A DNA stretch of 25,816 nucleotides from Acholeplasmataceae bacterium (GTDB lineage Bacteria; Bacillota_I; Bacilli_A; Acholeplasmatales; Acholeplasmataceae): positions 1 through 25,816 of the forward strand of contig JALNWO010000012.1 in assembly GCA_023230825.1 (NCBI GenBank), read 5' to 3'. Of this stretch, positions 1 through 6,372 are shown piece by piece. The translations under genes and the position numbers were made by a program. Within the stretch, counting starts at the first letter, position 1. Every line of letters starts with the position of its first letter. The notes beneath the pieces were generated by a model. That model ran no database searches, was not told where the DNA came from, and was given only the letters and a program-made list of their open reading frames with translations.

Positions 1-2
1 AA

Positions 3-275
3 AAGAGAGCGCAAAAAGCCAACATCAAAGTAAGGGTATTAAAAGTCTACATGGTTAATATCCAAGCAATCAAAGAAGCCTCGATAAATAAGTTGTCTTT
101 GATATTAGATACTTATAATCAAAAATACAAAGACATATTTATTATGTATTTCATCGAGCGCAAGGCAATCGAAGATATTGCAATTATTGCTAAATATAAC
201 CGGCGGCATATTGATCGCATTATAGCCAAGCTTAAAGAAGATTTAGAAGAAAATTATCCGCCAGATAAAAAATAA
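3..275 (+). CDS. Sigma-70 region 4-like / ArpU-type phage regulator (5' partial)
   Basis: Small helical protein whose second half (from about KAIEDIAIIAKYNRRHIDRI) reads like the helix-turn-helix of sigma-70 region 4 or of ArpU/RinA-type late regulators in Gram-positive phages. Such proteins control phage late transcription; the role here is inferred. The frame is open leftwards to the window edge. The first ATG, at 51, has no good ribosome binding site (only a GGG 14 bases upstream), and a product from there (74 aa) is short for ArpU-like proteins. I therefore treat the gene as probably entering from the left. It is followed 13 bases later by an HTH gene with its own strong ribosome binding site. 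Confidence 0.55.
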   Translation, partial: KRAQKANIKVRVLKVYMVNIQAIKEASINKLSLILDTYNQKYKDIFIMYFIERKAIEDIAIIAKYNRRHIDRIIAKLKEDLEENYPPDKK

Positions 276-288
276 AAAAGGAGAACAT

Positions 289-570
289 ATGACAATGAAT
301 TACATTGTAACGCCCGGCAGAATTTTAAAAGAGTATCTTATTACTCGAGGTATTACACAAAAACAGTTAGCACTTCATATCGGTATGAGTGAAACGTTTG
401 TGTCTAAACTAATCAATAACAAAGCACGTATTAGCGCGGAAGTCGCTATTAAACTTGAAGATGTTTTCGAAGATGTCCAAGCAGAGTTTTGGCTCGATTT
501 AGAAAAACATTATCAATTAAGAACAATTAGAAACAAGAATTTAGTAATTATTAGTAAATGGGAGGACTAA
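289..570 (+). CDS. HigA-family XRE antitoxin-like HTH protein
   Basis: 93-residue protein with the HigA/VapI-type XRE layout: an N-terminal PGRILKEYL segment, an HTH (ITQKQLALHIGMSETFVSKL, about residues 23-42), then ISAEVAIKLEDVF and FWLDLEKHYQL, the typical tail of this family. HigA proteins bind operator DNA and neutralise the HigB RNase. AAAAGGAG before ATG 289 fixes the start. No HigB-like gene lies next to it: the upstream gene is sigma-like and the downstream gene is a lipoprotein. It may therefore be a solitary repressor or a defence-countering antitoxin rather than half of a toxin-antitoxin pair. The family call is firm; the role is open. Confidence 0.8.
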   Translation: MTMNYIVTPGRILKEYLITRGITQKQLALHIGMSETFVSKLINNKARISAEVAIKLEDVFEDVQAEFWLDLEKHYQLRTIRNKNLVIISKWED

Positions 571-572
571 AG

Positions 573-968
573 GTGAAAAAATTAAAAGTATTGTTATTAG
601 CGTTTACCTTACTATTAGTTGGTTGTAATAGTATGGTTAAAAGAACGCCGGAACGATGGATTATGCTTGAAATCGCACAACATTACAGCGAAAGAGATGT
701 TCAAGATACTTATTATTCATTTGAAGCGACAAGTTTAATGGCATCAGACTTCATCTATGATAAAAATACTTATGCTTATTTAGTTGAAGTTAGTATTTAT
801 AGAGATGAAGTATTTTGGGAAGATTTTTGGCTTGGTGTAATTAGGGTTAAGGAAAAAAGTTTTTTTGAAGTTTTTTTTAATATAGCACACTATAAAGAAA
901 GCGATATTTTGGAACTTACAATAACCGAAGCAAGTAAAGATGTTTGGAGTAATGATTATGAAGAATAA
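573..968 (+). CDS. Small phage-encoded lipoprotein
   Basis: 131-residue protein with a classic lipoprotein signal: MKKLKVLLLAFTLLLVGC, with the lipobox LVGC and the lipidated Cys at residue 18. I chose GTG 573 over ATG 558 because a perfect GGAGG (561-565) lies 7 bases before the GTG, whereas ATG 558 would put that site inside the gene. The mature part is acidic and aromatic-rich with no domain I recognise. It would be exported and anchored outside the cell membrane. Small phage lipoproteins in accessory cassettes can block superinfection (for example Ltp of Streptococcus phage TP-J34), but no similarity to Ltp is claimed. It starts 2 bases after the HTH gene and overlaps the next gene by 11 bases, so it is translated as part of one operon. 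Confidence 0.75.
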   Translation: MKKLKVLLLAFTLLLVGCNSMVKRTPERWIMLEIAQHYSERDVQDTYYSFEATSLMASDFIYDKNTYAYLVEVSIYRDEVFWEDFWLGVIRVKEKSFFEVFFNIAHYKESDILELTITEASKDVWSNDYEE

Positions 969-1236
969 ATTTGAAGTAGACGAAGTTGTTATCTATCAAA
1001 AAGGCGATAGATTTGAATTAGGCATTGTAAAATCTATTGTTGCAAAAGAGGAAAGATTAGCCTTAAGACAAGATGGTTTATTCGGTAAACCGACAAGCGA
1101 TAAAGTTCGTATTCGTTATATGTATTTTGTCAATTATCATACGGGCGATACCGCCGCACTCACAAATGAAGAAGATTTACATAAGATTAAAAATCTTTAT
1201 GCATTTGAGATTAGAAGAAAAACACCGGAAGAATAA
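958..1236 (+). CDS. Conserved small phage hypothetical protein
   Basis: 92-residue protein starting KNKFEVDEVVIYQKGDRFEL and containing VNYHTGDTAALTNEEDLHKI. The pattern of a short beta-rich N-terminus followed by a YxxGDTAA segment recalls small accessory proteins of Firmicute phages with an SH3-like look; no function is known to me. GGAG at 946-949 lies 8 bases before ATG 958, which makes this start better than ATG 940 or 952. The start overlaps the end of the lipoprotein gene, suggesting coupled translation. Confidence 0.6.
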   Translation: MKNKFEVDEVVIYQKGDRFELGIVKSIVAKEERLALRQDGLFGKPTSDKVRIRYMYFVNYHTGDTAALTNEEDLHKIKNLYAFEIRRKTPEE

Positions 1237-1254
1237 AAAGGAAGGAAAAGCAAA

Positions 1255-1401
1255 ATGATTAGTGGAATTTTATTTATTGTCTTGGCGTTGGTTATCCCGT
1301 TGCCATTAGTTGCTTCAATCTTATTAACAGTTTGGAGTGCAATTTGTATTATGGCATTTGTAGTTAGATTATTTATTTATATCGCGGCAATTAACAAATA
1401 A
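1255..1401 (+). CDS. 48-residue hydrophobic membrane peptide
   Basis: Short reading frame from ATG 1255 to TAA 1399-1401, preceded by a good purine-rich site (GGAAGG about 8 bases upstream). The product is almost wholly hydrophobic: one long segment (GILFIVLALVIPLPLVASIL) and a second (ICIMAFVVRLFIYIAAI) make one or two membrane spans. It fills the gap between two genes of the same operon and the next gene also begins behind its own ribosome binding site, so it is probably real. Function is unknown; small phage membrane peptides can act in exclusion or lysis timing, but nothing here decides this. Confidence 0.6.
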   Translation: MISGILFIVLALVIPLPLVASILLTVWSAICIMAFVVRLFIYIAAINK

Positions 1402-1418
1402 AAAAGAAAGGAAACAAT

Positions 1419-1634
1419 ATGGAAGACTGGAAAATTCGTTTCGTTAAAGAATATCAAGAGTTAAAAGATAGACATATCAAACTATCTAATATGATAGAAA
1501 AATATCACGCTAGAACTCTTGAATTTCTACCAACTTGTCCGATTGAGTTGTTTGAACGACAACGCGACGTTATGCAAGAATATTTATCAATTCTTGAAAC
1601 TCGTGCAGAAATCGAAAAAGTATCTTTAGATTAA
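1419..1634 (+). CDS. crAss001_48-related small phage protein
   Basis: 71-residue, mainly helical protein starting MEDWKIRFVKEYQELKDR, with the core CPIELFERQRDVMQEYLSIL. This order (N-terminal coiled helix, a short loop, then an LL/F-x-x-Q-x-x-x-M-x-x-Y-x-x-IL segment) matches the small family usually labelled crAss001_48-related, widespread in tailed phages and prophages. Function is unknown. AGAAAGGA before ATG 1419 supports the start. It is the last gene of the left + strand operon; the hairpin at 1655-1690 follows. Confidence 0.65.
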   Translation: MEDWKIRFVKEYQELKDRHIKLSNMIEKYHARTLEFLPTCPIELFERQRDVMQEYLSILETRAEIEKVSLD

Positions 1635-1654
1635 GCAATTTAAGACGAGTAAAA

Positions 1655-1690
1655 AGAAAAGGCGAGGAATTAGTTATCCACGCCTTTTTT
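1655..1690. terminator. Bidirectional intrinsic terminator between convergent operons
   Basis: AAAAGGCG (from about 1657) pairs with CGCCTTTT (1681-1688); GGA...TCC inside extends the stem. A T-run follows on the + strand, and the A-run on the left supplies a U-run for transcripts of the - strand. It sits in the only gap between the + operon ending at 1634 and the - operon ending at 1724, as expected for a shared terminator. Confidence 0.75.
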
Positions 1691-1723
1691 GTTGCTCTAA
1701 GTGGTTCTAAACAAGTTCTACGC

Positions 1724-1951
1724 TTATTTTTTACTTGCTTCAATCTCTTTTCTAATCAATTCTCTCATGAAGTCTACTTTGTTAGGTAGTTGTTCGAAGA
1801 AAGCAAGGATGTCAGCGTCATTTTCGATATGAAGACGGAAGGTTACGCTTTTATGTGTGCGAAGTAGTCTTTGATTATTTTGTTCTCTTCTAGCGCGATC
1901 AGCTTGCCACTTGTTAGCATGCTTGCGTCTAATTACTTTTTTTCTTGCCAT
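1724..1951 (-). CDS. Small basic ribbon-helix-helix-like hypothetical protein
   Basis: 75-residue protein beginning MARKKVIRRKHANKWQADR, with the C-terminal half KSVTFRLHIENDADILAFFEQLPNKVDFMRELIRKE. This half (a beta strand, then two helices with an NDADILAFFEQ...F(M)RELIR pattern) resembles small proteins of conjugative elements and phages that look like ribbon-helix-helix DNA binders; binding is inferred. I chose the start at 1951 because GAGGAG lies just upstream, whereas the upstream in-frame ATG at 1993 has no such site. Last gene of the antirestriction operon. Confidence 0.6.
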   Translation of the reverse strand: MARKKVIRRKHANKWQADRARREQNNQRLLRTHKSVTFRLHIENDADILAFFEQLPNKVDFMRELIRKEIEASKK

Positions 1952-1993
1952 TTTCTCTCCTCTATCTTTGATTATATTATTATATTGTAACAT

Positions 1994-2443
1994 TTATTCG
2001 GCGCTGTAGTCGCTTGCTATGTAGTCAGTCCAAAGTAGAAGGTCAAAAATTAACTTGTTGTTATCGTCCCGTTCAATAGAAAATTCTGCATTGTCTAAGC
2101 CGGGGTAGTTGTTAAGCTCTTTTTTGATCTCTTCTATTAACTGCTCATCATTTGACCAACCTTCCGGCAATTCTTCGAAGCGTGATTCGATTTCGTCTTG
2201 GTGAATAATACAATTATTTTCTTCTTGTTCTAAAACAGCGGAAGCATACAAGAAGGAGGCAATTTTTCGGGCGTATGTGCTTGTGGGTGCTTGCTCTATG
2301 TTTGGAAGTATTTCATAATCTTGATTACAATATTCACAAATTCGCTTTACGCCTTTGAGTTCCGCTTTGGTGTTGTAACTATGCCAATAAATCCCGCAAT
2401 GCGGGCAAACGACAGTGTAAGCATTTTTTATAAATTTTCTCAT
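1994..2443 (-). CDS. Zinc-ribbon hypothetical protein
   Basis: 149 residues. An N-terminal CPHC (Cys 13 and 16) and a CEYC (Cys 36 and 39) form a four-cysteine zinc ribbon spaced 20 residues apart. The rest (about 55-149) is acidic and helical with no domain I recognise. An AAGGAA site lies about 11 bases before the start. The gene follows the 67-residue gene on the - strand and belongs to the same operon. Zinc ribbons of this kind bind nucleic acid or protein partners; the target here is unknown. Confidence 0.65.
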   Translation of the reverse strand: MRKFIKNAYTVVCPHCGIYWHSYNTKAELKGVKRICEYCNQDYEILPNIEQAPTSTYARKIASFLYASAVLEQEENNCIIHQDEIESRFEELPEGWSNDEQLIEEIKKELNNYPGLDNAEFSIERDDNNKLIFDLLLWTDYIASDYSAE

Positions 2444-2512
2444 TTTCTTTTTGTTCCTTTTTCTTTCTTTTCTGGGCAGTTTTTGACGACTTGCCCGGGT
2501 CGATTGTTTTTG

Positions 2513-2716
2513 TTAGATTTTAACTTGTATCAGTCTAGTGTAACCATTGCTCCATACTGCTTTAAAAACAAATACTTTTTCGCTTCTTCTTTCCCAAAAT
2601 GTGATCGAGTGAAACGGGCTATTGTCAATAAAAGCATTTCTCATTCTTCTTTTTATGAATTTTGTTGCTTTTGCGAGCGCCTTCATGAAATCTTTTTGTT
2701 CTTTTGTCATTGACAT
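2513..2716 (-). CDS. Small hypothetical protein of the antirestriction operon
   Basis: 67 residues, beginning MSMTKEQKDFMKALAKATKF. AAAAGGAG lies 9 bases upstream of the ATG at 2716, so I reject the longer frame that would begin at a TTG at 2809. The N-terminal half is a basic amphipathic helix; the C-terminal half (SITFWERRSEKVFVFKAVWS) looks like beta strands. I recognise no family. It lies between the 288-residue and zinc-ribbon genes in the same orientation. Confidence 0.5.
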   Translation of the reverse strand: MSMTKEQKDFMKALAKATKFIKRRMRNAFIDNSPFHSITFWERRSEKVFVFKAVWSNGYTRLIQVKI

Positions 2717-2801
2717 TTTTTGATTCTCCTTTTCGTTCAATGATTTAAAGTTAACGTCTATAGGTTGCCGGTTTATCTGTTTTATTCTATTCTCCCTTCT
2801 A

Positions 2802-2819
2802 GGCGGCAATTAAGCCACC
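2802..2819 (-). repeat. Stop-codon hairpin, copy 2
   Basis: In the - strand transcript GGUGGC and GCCGCC flank a six-base loop containing the UAA stop of the 288-residue gene; one pair is a G-U wobble. It is identical at 15 of 18 positions to the element at 4094-4111, with the stop at the same offset. No U-run follows, so it is not a standard terminator. Confidence 0.5.
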
Positions 2820-3676
2820 CCGTTTTTTGCGAAAGTTTCATTTAAACGTCTTAACGAGTGATGAGCGTTTAATGTGTTTTGTCTTGTAAAGCATTGATTT
2901 TTATGTGACCAAAGAAAACCATTGCGGCGGAAGATTGCGAACGTGTCGGCGTCCACTCTTTCGAGCAAGTATAAATTTATGCGTTCGTCGGTCGTTTCAA
3001 TGCGATAGATCCCGTTGTTAACATCTTCAGCCGGTTTGTTTGCTGCTTCAATGTTTGCTTCAAGTCTTTTGATTTTGTTTCTAATACTAGTAATGTTATA
3101 ACTTTCAAATGGTTGATATGCTTTAACAAATTCAATGTGAAAATATGCATCGCGTTTTTGCTTTTCACTAATGAATTCGAAGCCTTCAAGTGTGCCATGT
3201 TTGCGATAGTAGGCATTACATTCAAGGCATGAAGCGTGTAAAGTCTTTAACTTTGATAATTCTTCTTGCGTGCTTGTGGCGTCTTTTGGTTGCCAGTTAA
3301 CGATTTTTCGCAAGTGGTCTTCTAGTTTTTGGAATAATTCGCGGTGTGTTGCTCTTGCGGCGTTTTGGCGGTCTTTTTTCTTAACCGGGAAGTTAGCGCC
3401 GCCCGAGATCATAATGCTTGGACAACTGGCTTCAATCGAGTTGTTTTTGTTATACCAGTTTGCAAAAGAAGTTAATAACTTAATAACCCGTTCTTTTATC
3501 TCTGGATAACTTTCGATTTTTTCGATTGTCACTTGTGCGATGATTGACTCCGCCATGTGTTCGAATTGCTGGCGAGAGTAGCCGGGGCGATATTCCCGCA
3601 TGCTGTTTGCATAGTGTGCATAACGTTCAAGGTCTAAACTGATTGTGTTTTTTAGGCTTTCAATAGTGGTTTTCAT
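2810..3676 (-). CDS. Mobile-element conserved protein with C-terminal GFxWS...RQ motif
   Basis: 288 residues. Recognisable features are SGGANFPVKKKDRQ (residues 91-104), CLECNAYYRKHGTL (about 150-163) and a C-terminal segment GFLWSHKNQCFTRQNTLNA (253-271). This set is typical of a conserved protein carried near ArdC-like genes on Firmicute phages and conjugative elements; its biochemical role is unknown to me. The C-terminal motif recurs in several mobile-element proteins and may be a nucleic-acid-binding module (inference). A strong AGAAGGAG precedes ATG 3676. The stop codon lies in a hairpin (2802-2819) resembling the one at the end of the ArdC gene. Confidence 0.65.
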   Translation of the reverse strand: MKTTIESLKNTISLDLERYAHYANSMREYRPGYSRQQFEHMAESIIAQVTIEKIESYPEIKERVIKLLTSFANWYNKNNSIEASCPSIMISGGANFPVKKKDRQNAARATHRELFQKLEDHLRKIVNWQPKDATSTQEELSKLKTLHASCLECNAYYRKHGTLEGFEFISEKQKRDAYFHIEFVKAYQPFESYNITSIRNKIKRLEANIEAANKPAEDVNNGIYRIETTDERINLYLLERVDADTFAIFRRNGFLWSHKNQCFTRQNTLNAHHSLRRLNETFAKNGVA

Positions 3677-3690
3677 TTTGTTTTCTCCTT

Positions 3691-4044
3691 CTAAGCACTA
3701 TATTGTATTCTTGGCAACGGCTCGAGCGTTAAATGAATTGTGTGTAACTCGGCCACTGTTTTTTGCAATAAGGCAATAATTTTCCAGAAAATGGCAAAGT
3801 CAATTTCTTGCGCTACTGCGTGGTTGCATAAACTCCATAGCGTGGTCAGATACAATGCACGTCTGACGTGTTGCGCTATCCGTGGTTTGTCGATGTTCAA
3901 CGCAACGGGGATCATTGCAATTGTGCCATTGCTACATATCTTGGCTATAAGCTCTAGGTTTTCAGTAGTAATTTCTTTGCTACTACGTGCAAGCGCTCCT
4001 AATGCATTATTTCTGGCGGCGCTTTCTAAATCTGCAAAATTCAT
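3691..4044 (-). CDS. Hypothetical protein of the antirestriction operon
   Basis: 117 residues, all-helical in appearance (FADLESAARNNALGALARSS near the N-terminus; KIIALLQKTVAELHTIHLTL near the C-terminus), rich in Ala, Leu and Ile. No family recognised and no signal peptide or clear membrane span. AGAAGGAG precedes the ATG at 4044. It sits between the ArdC-like gene and the 288-residue gene in the same orientation with short gaps, so co-transcription is likely. Confidence 0.6.
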   Translation of the reverse strand: MNFADLESAARNNALGALARSSKEITTENLELIAKICSNGTIAMIPVALNIDKPRIAQHVRRALYLTTLWSLCNHAVAQEIDFAIFWKIIALLQKTVAELHTIHLTLEPLPRIQYSA

Positions 4045-4093
4045 CTTTTTTTTCTCCTTCTTTGATAAATGATTATTCTATATATTGCCGGTG

Positions 4094-4111
4094 GGCGGCC
4101 ATCAAGCCGCC
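4094..4111 (-). repeat. Stop-codon hairpin, copy 1
   Basis: GGCGGC and GCCGCC form a perfect six-pair GC stem with a six-base loop that contains the TGA stop of the ArdC-like gene (4102-4104). There is no U-run after it in the - strand direction. A close relative is at 2802-2819. Confidence 0.55.
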
Positions 4112-5661
4112 GCACCTTTTTCAATTTTGTAAACAAGCGTTTTAAATTTTTTACCTTCATATGTGCAATAAAACGTGACCGTGTCATCTATGTATTCGAC
4201 GTGATCGGCTTTCGGGAATGGAACCCACGAGTTGCGGATCTTGCCGGTTTCGTCTGGCGTATTAAGATAAACGCCGTTCGTTTGCACTTTGCCAATTTCA
4301 CGGCCAACGTTTAAGAATCTGTCGTTCTTGTTTGTTACGTAGTTATGAAGCATGACAAGCTTTACGCCCACCACGAGGTCGCGCTTAAGTTCCGCGAGAG
4401 TTTTCTTTTGCGGTGGTGTGTTTTCCGCTTTACGTGTCCATGATAAACCATAGGTTTCAATTGTGAAGTCTACGATTTTTGCGAGTTCTTGTTTGAATAT
4501 TTCGCTGTAGTCAGTGACGAAGTCAATTATCATGCCCGCTCCTACCATGGGATCGTTGAGTTTGGCGATAATTTCCGTTAGTTTTGTTGCCTCTTTTGCG
4601 CTCATGACCGGCGCCGCCTCTACGTTGTCTTTATCTTTGATATTGATATCTTCTTCGACGTCTGCGAGTTCGAAGATAAATTCGAACGCTTTAGCGGCTT
4701 GATTTGAAGCGATGATAATTTTGTCTTTTAACTCTCCGCGTAGTTTACTAGCCCAGCCCTTGAGGTATGCGGCGCTGTTGCGGGTTGTCTTTTCGCTATC
4801 AATGCCTAAATATCCAATTGCAAAGCAAGCGCCCATTTCTGCAACGAGTTCTTCCCGGCTATATGCAAGTGATCCGAACGGGGCAATTTGCGTATCTACA
4901 CCACGATTTAAACGTGCTTGTGTGCCGGTTGAGTGGGTGAGTTCGTGAAAAGCCGTGCTATAGTATTCTTCAATACATTTGTATTGGCTCTTCATTGGTA
5001 AATTGATCAAGTCTTGCGACGGTGAAAAATAGGCTTCATCGCTTGGTTTGTTGTTAATGAAAACGATTTTTTCACGTCCAACATAACGCATGATTATTGC
5101 GTCGATGTCATCATGCCCGAAGTCCACGTCATCTACACTTACGCTTTCGTCACGTCGGGTAATTGGGCGGTAGTTTTCGCAATCATCGATGTGAAAGACG
5201 TTATATGCTTTAGCAATAAAGCGAACGATAACAGCGGCGTCTTCACTTGTGAAGTAAAAATGCCCAAGTGGTGAAATATAAAAGTATTTTTCTAGTTCAA
5301 AAACTTTGTTTTGTTTTTGCAAACTTTCGAGGGCAAAAGTGATCTCTTCTTGCGTGGCTTTTTTGCGAGTGTTACTTGTATACATAACCCACGAGGCTTT
5401 GGCGTTTTTCTTGATGTTGCCGCCTAAGTCTTTGACTTGTTTAAATGTCATGTAATAACCCGGCAAAAGTCCATACTGGTTGGCTCTTGAGTATGCCTTG
5501 TTCGTGATGTAATTAAACGCGAAGTATTTTACACTTTTGCCATTGGCGTGTGAGCCTAAGAGCCTCCACGGCTTAATCCACGGGTTCGTGCCTTGCTCCA
5601 TGCGAGCAATCATTTGAGCGGTGATTTTTTCTAGGTTGTTTTTTGTGTTTGTCTTTTTCAT
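4102..5661 (-). CDS. ArdC-family antirestriction protein with extra C-terminal domain
   Basis: 519 residues. Residues 1 to about 135 match the ArdC N-terminal single-stranded-DNA-binding domain (GTNPWIKPWR at 24-33, then AFNYITNKAYSRANQ). Residues about 190-335 are the zincin-like metallopeptidase domain: HELTH at 239-243 supplies two zinc ligands and EELVAEMGACF, with Glu 275, the third. ArdC proteins protect incoming DNA from type I and II restriction. After a linker at about 335-370 this protein has an additional C-terminal region (about 370-519) containing TLAELKRDLVVGVKL and KVQTNGVYL, which I know as a small stand-alone mobile-element domain. A very strong AAAGGAGGCC precedes ATG 5661. 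First gene of the - strand operon, as expected for early expression after DNA entry. Confidence 0.85.
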   Translation of the reverse strand: MKKTNTKNNLEKITAQMIARMEQGTNPWIKPWRLLGSHANGKSVKYFAFNYITNKAYSRANQYGLLPGYYMTFKQVKDLGGNIKKNAKASWVMYTSNTRKKATQEEITFALESLQKQNKVFELEKYFYISPLGHFYFTSEDAAVIVRFIAKAYNVFHIDDCENYRPITRRDESVSVDDVDFGHDDIDAIIMRYVGREKIVFINNKPSDEAYFSPSQDLINLPMKSQYKCIEEYYSTAFHELTHSTGTQARLNRGVDTQIAPFGSLAYSREELVAEMGACFAIGYLGIDSEKTTRNSAAYLKGWASKLRGELKDKIIIASNQAAKAFEFIFELADVEEDINIKDKDNVEAAPVMSAKEATKLTEIIAKLNDPMVGAGMIIDFVTDYSEIFKQELAKIVDFTIETYGLSWTRKAENTPPQKKTLAELKRDLVVGVKLVMLHNYVTNKNDRFLNVGREIGKVQTNGVYLNTPDETGKIRNSWVPFPKADHVEYIDDTVTFYCTYEGKKFKTLVYKIEKGAAA

Positions 5662-5694
5662 TGTTTGGCCTCCTTTGGCGTTTTCTAATCTTAT

Positions 5695-5722
5695 TTTATA
5701 ACGCTTTCTTATGTCGTGTCCA
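5695..5722 (-). promoter_or_regulatory. Promoter of the ArdC operon
   Basis: Read on the - strand: -35 TGGACA (5717-5722), a 16-base spacer, -10 TATAAA (5695-5700), about 34 bases before the ArdC start codon. The -35 box overlaps a quasi-palindrome GTGTCCACAC (5716-5725 region) that could be an operator. Seen by eye only. Confidence 0.55.
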
Positions 5723-5876
5723 CACTAATTTTGAAAATACTTTTTTTACGTAAGTAAGATTTTTTAATTTTGTGTTTCGCCACGAATTCGGATCAAAGCG
5801 ATTTCTCATGTGCGCTTGCTATGTGAGGGTGTGTTTGTGTCATGCCTATGTCATGTTCGCATTCGCTTATATATCC

Positions 5877-5896
5877 GCGCATAACATGCGCATAAC
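5877..5896. repeat. Tandem GCGCATAAC pair with internal inverted repeat
   Basis: GCGCATAAC occurs at 5877-5885 and 5888-5896, an 11-base period (about one helical turn). The same bases contain the inverted repeat GCGCAT-AAC-ATGCGC (5877-5891). This is typical of a protein binding site. Confidence 0.55.
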
Positions 5897-5931
5897 GTCT
5901 CTGTGGGTTGGTGCTTATGTGGGGTAAAATG

Positions 5932-6005
5932 TCTTTAACTTCTTAAATTTACTTTTCTTAAACAATTAGTTAATTTCTTAAAATATGTCTTTAAGTTTTC
6001 TTTAA
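5932..6005 (+). repeat. Array of six TCTTWAA heptamers
   Basis: TCTTTAA or TCTTAAA at 5932, 5941, 5956, 5976, 5988 and 5999, in very AT-rich DNA directly before a TATAAT box. Could be operator sites for a phage regulator or iterons with a melting region. Low-complexity AT sequence could produce some of these by chance. Confidence 0.45.
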
Positions 6006-6030
6006 ATAATGAAAGATTATTCTTTATAAT
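6001..6030 (+). promoter_or_regulatory. Candidate rightward promoter
   Basis: Perfect -10 TATAAT at 6025-6030 with a weak -35 TTTAAA (6001-6006), 18-base spacer. It points toward the terminase operon but lies about 460 bases from its first gene, so a long leader or a second promoter would be needed. Confidence 0.35.
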
Positions 6031-6073
6031 GTTTTCTTTTAATTGGCAAGGCAAAGGGTGGCATGGGCTGAGG

Positions 6074-6105
6074 TTTATATCTTCATTTATTAAATGAGAT
6101 ATAAA
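6074..6105. repeat. Long AT-rich hairpin
   Basis: TTTATATCT (6074-6082) pairs perfectly with AGATATAAA (6097-6105); inside, after one bulged T, CATTT (6084-6088) pairs with AAATG (6092-6096) around a 3-base loop. Fourteen pairs in all. Two more inverted repeats follow at 6136-6153 and 6173-6204. Confidence 0.6.
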
Positions 6106-6135
6106 TGCATAAAAAACTATTTATTAGTGCGCTAT

Positions 6136-6153
6136 TAACTTATGAATAAGTTA
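6136..6153. repeat. 8-base inverted repeat
   Basis: TAACTTAT and ATAAGTTA separated by GA. Two-base centre and dyad symmetry suit a dimeric protein operator more than an RNA hairpin. Confidence 0.5.
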
Positions 6154-6172
6154 TTGCTTGCTTCTTGTTTAG

Positions 6173-6204
6173 TGGTGTTTCAATTGTATGCACCTATAAC
6201 ACCA
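6173..6204. repeat. TGGTGTT/AACACCA inverted repeat
   Basis: Seven-base perfect arms around an 18-base loop. Further out, TTGCTT and AAGCAA can add a lower stem with an internal loop. Confidence 0.45.
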
Positions 6205-6339
6205 AGCAAAAAAGACCGATAATATCTACATAATTTATAAACTGGGTAGCAAATAAAGATATTTAAACGCTTGTTATAGCCCATTCATAGCGCGTGCATG
6301 TAAGCAACAACAACATTTTAACGGCTGGATCTTGCAAAG

Positions 6340-6372
6340 ACCCCCCATACCTCCCGAAAGACATAGGGGGGT
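6340..6372. repeat. C6/G6 hairpin upstream of terminase genes (cos/pac candidate)
   Basis: ACCCCCC (6340-6346) pairs with GGGGGGT (6366-6372); AAAGAC occurs at 6336-6341 and 6357-6362. A stem this GC-rich stands out in an AT-rich genome and lies about 125 bases before the first packaging gene, where cos or pac sites are often found. No cleavage evidence is visible. Confidence 0.4.

Noticed and set aside
2291..2713. 140-codon + strand frame opposite the - operon
   Set aside because: Lies antisense to two supported - strand genes and has no ribosome binding site; Phe/Ser-rich shadow composition.
2717..2809. N-terminal extension of the 67-residue gene to a TTG at 2809
   Set aside because: A strong ribosome binding site directly precedes ATG 2716, and the extension reads through that site.
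4069..4314. 81-codon + strand frame opposite the ArdC C-terminus
   Set aside because: Antisense shadow of a well-supported protein.
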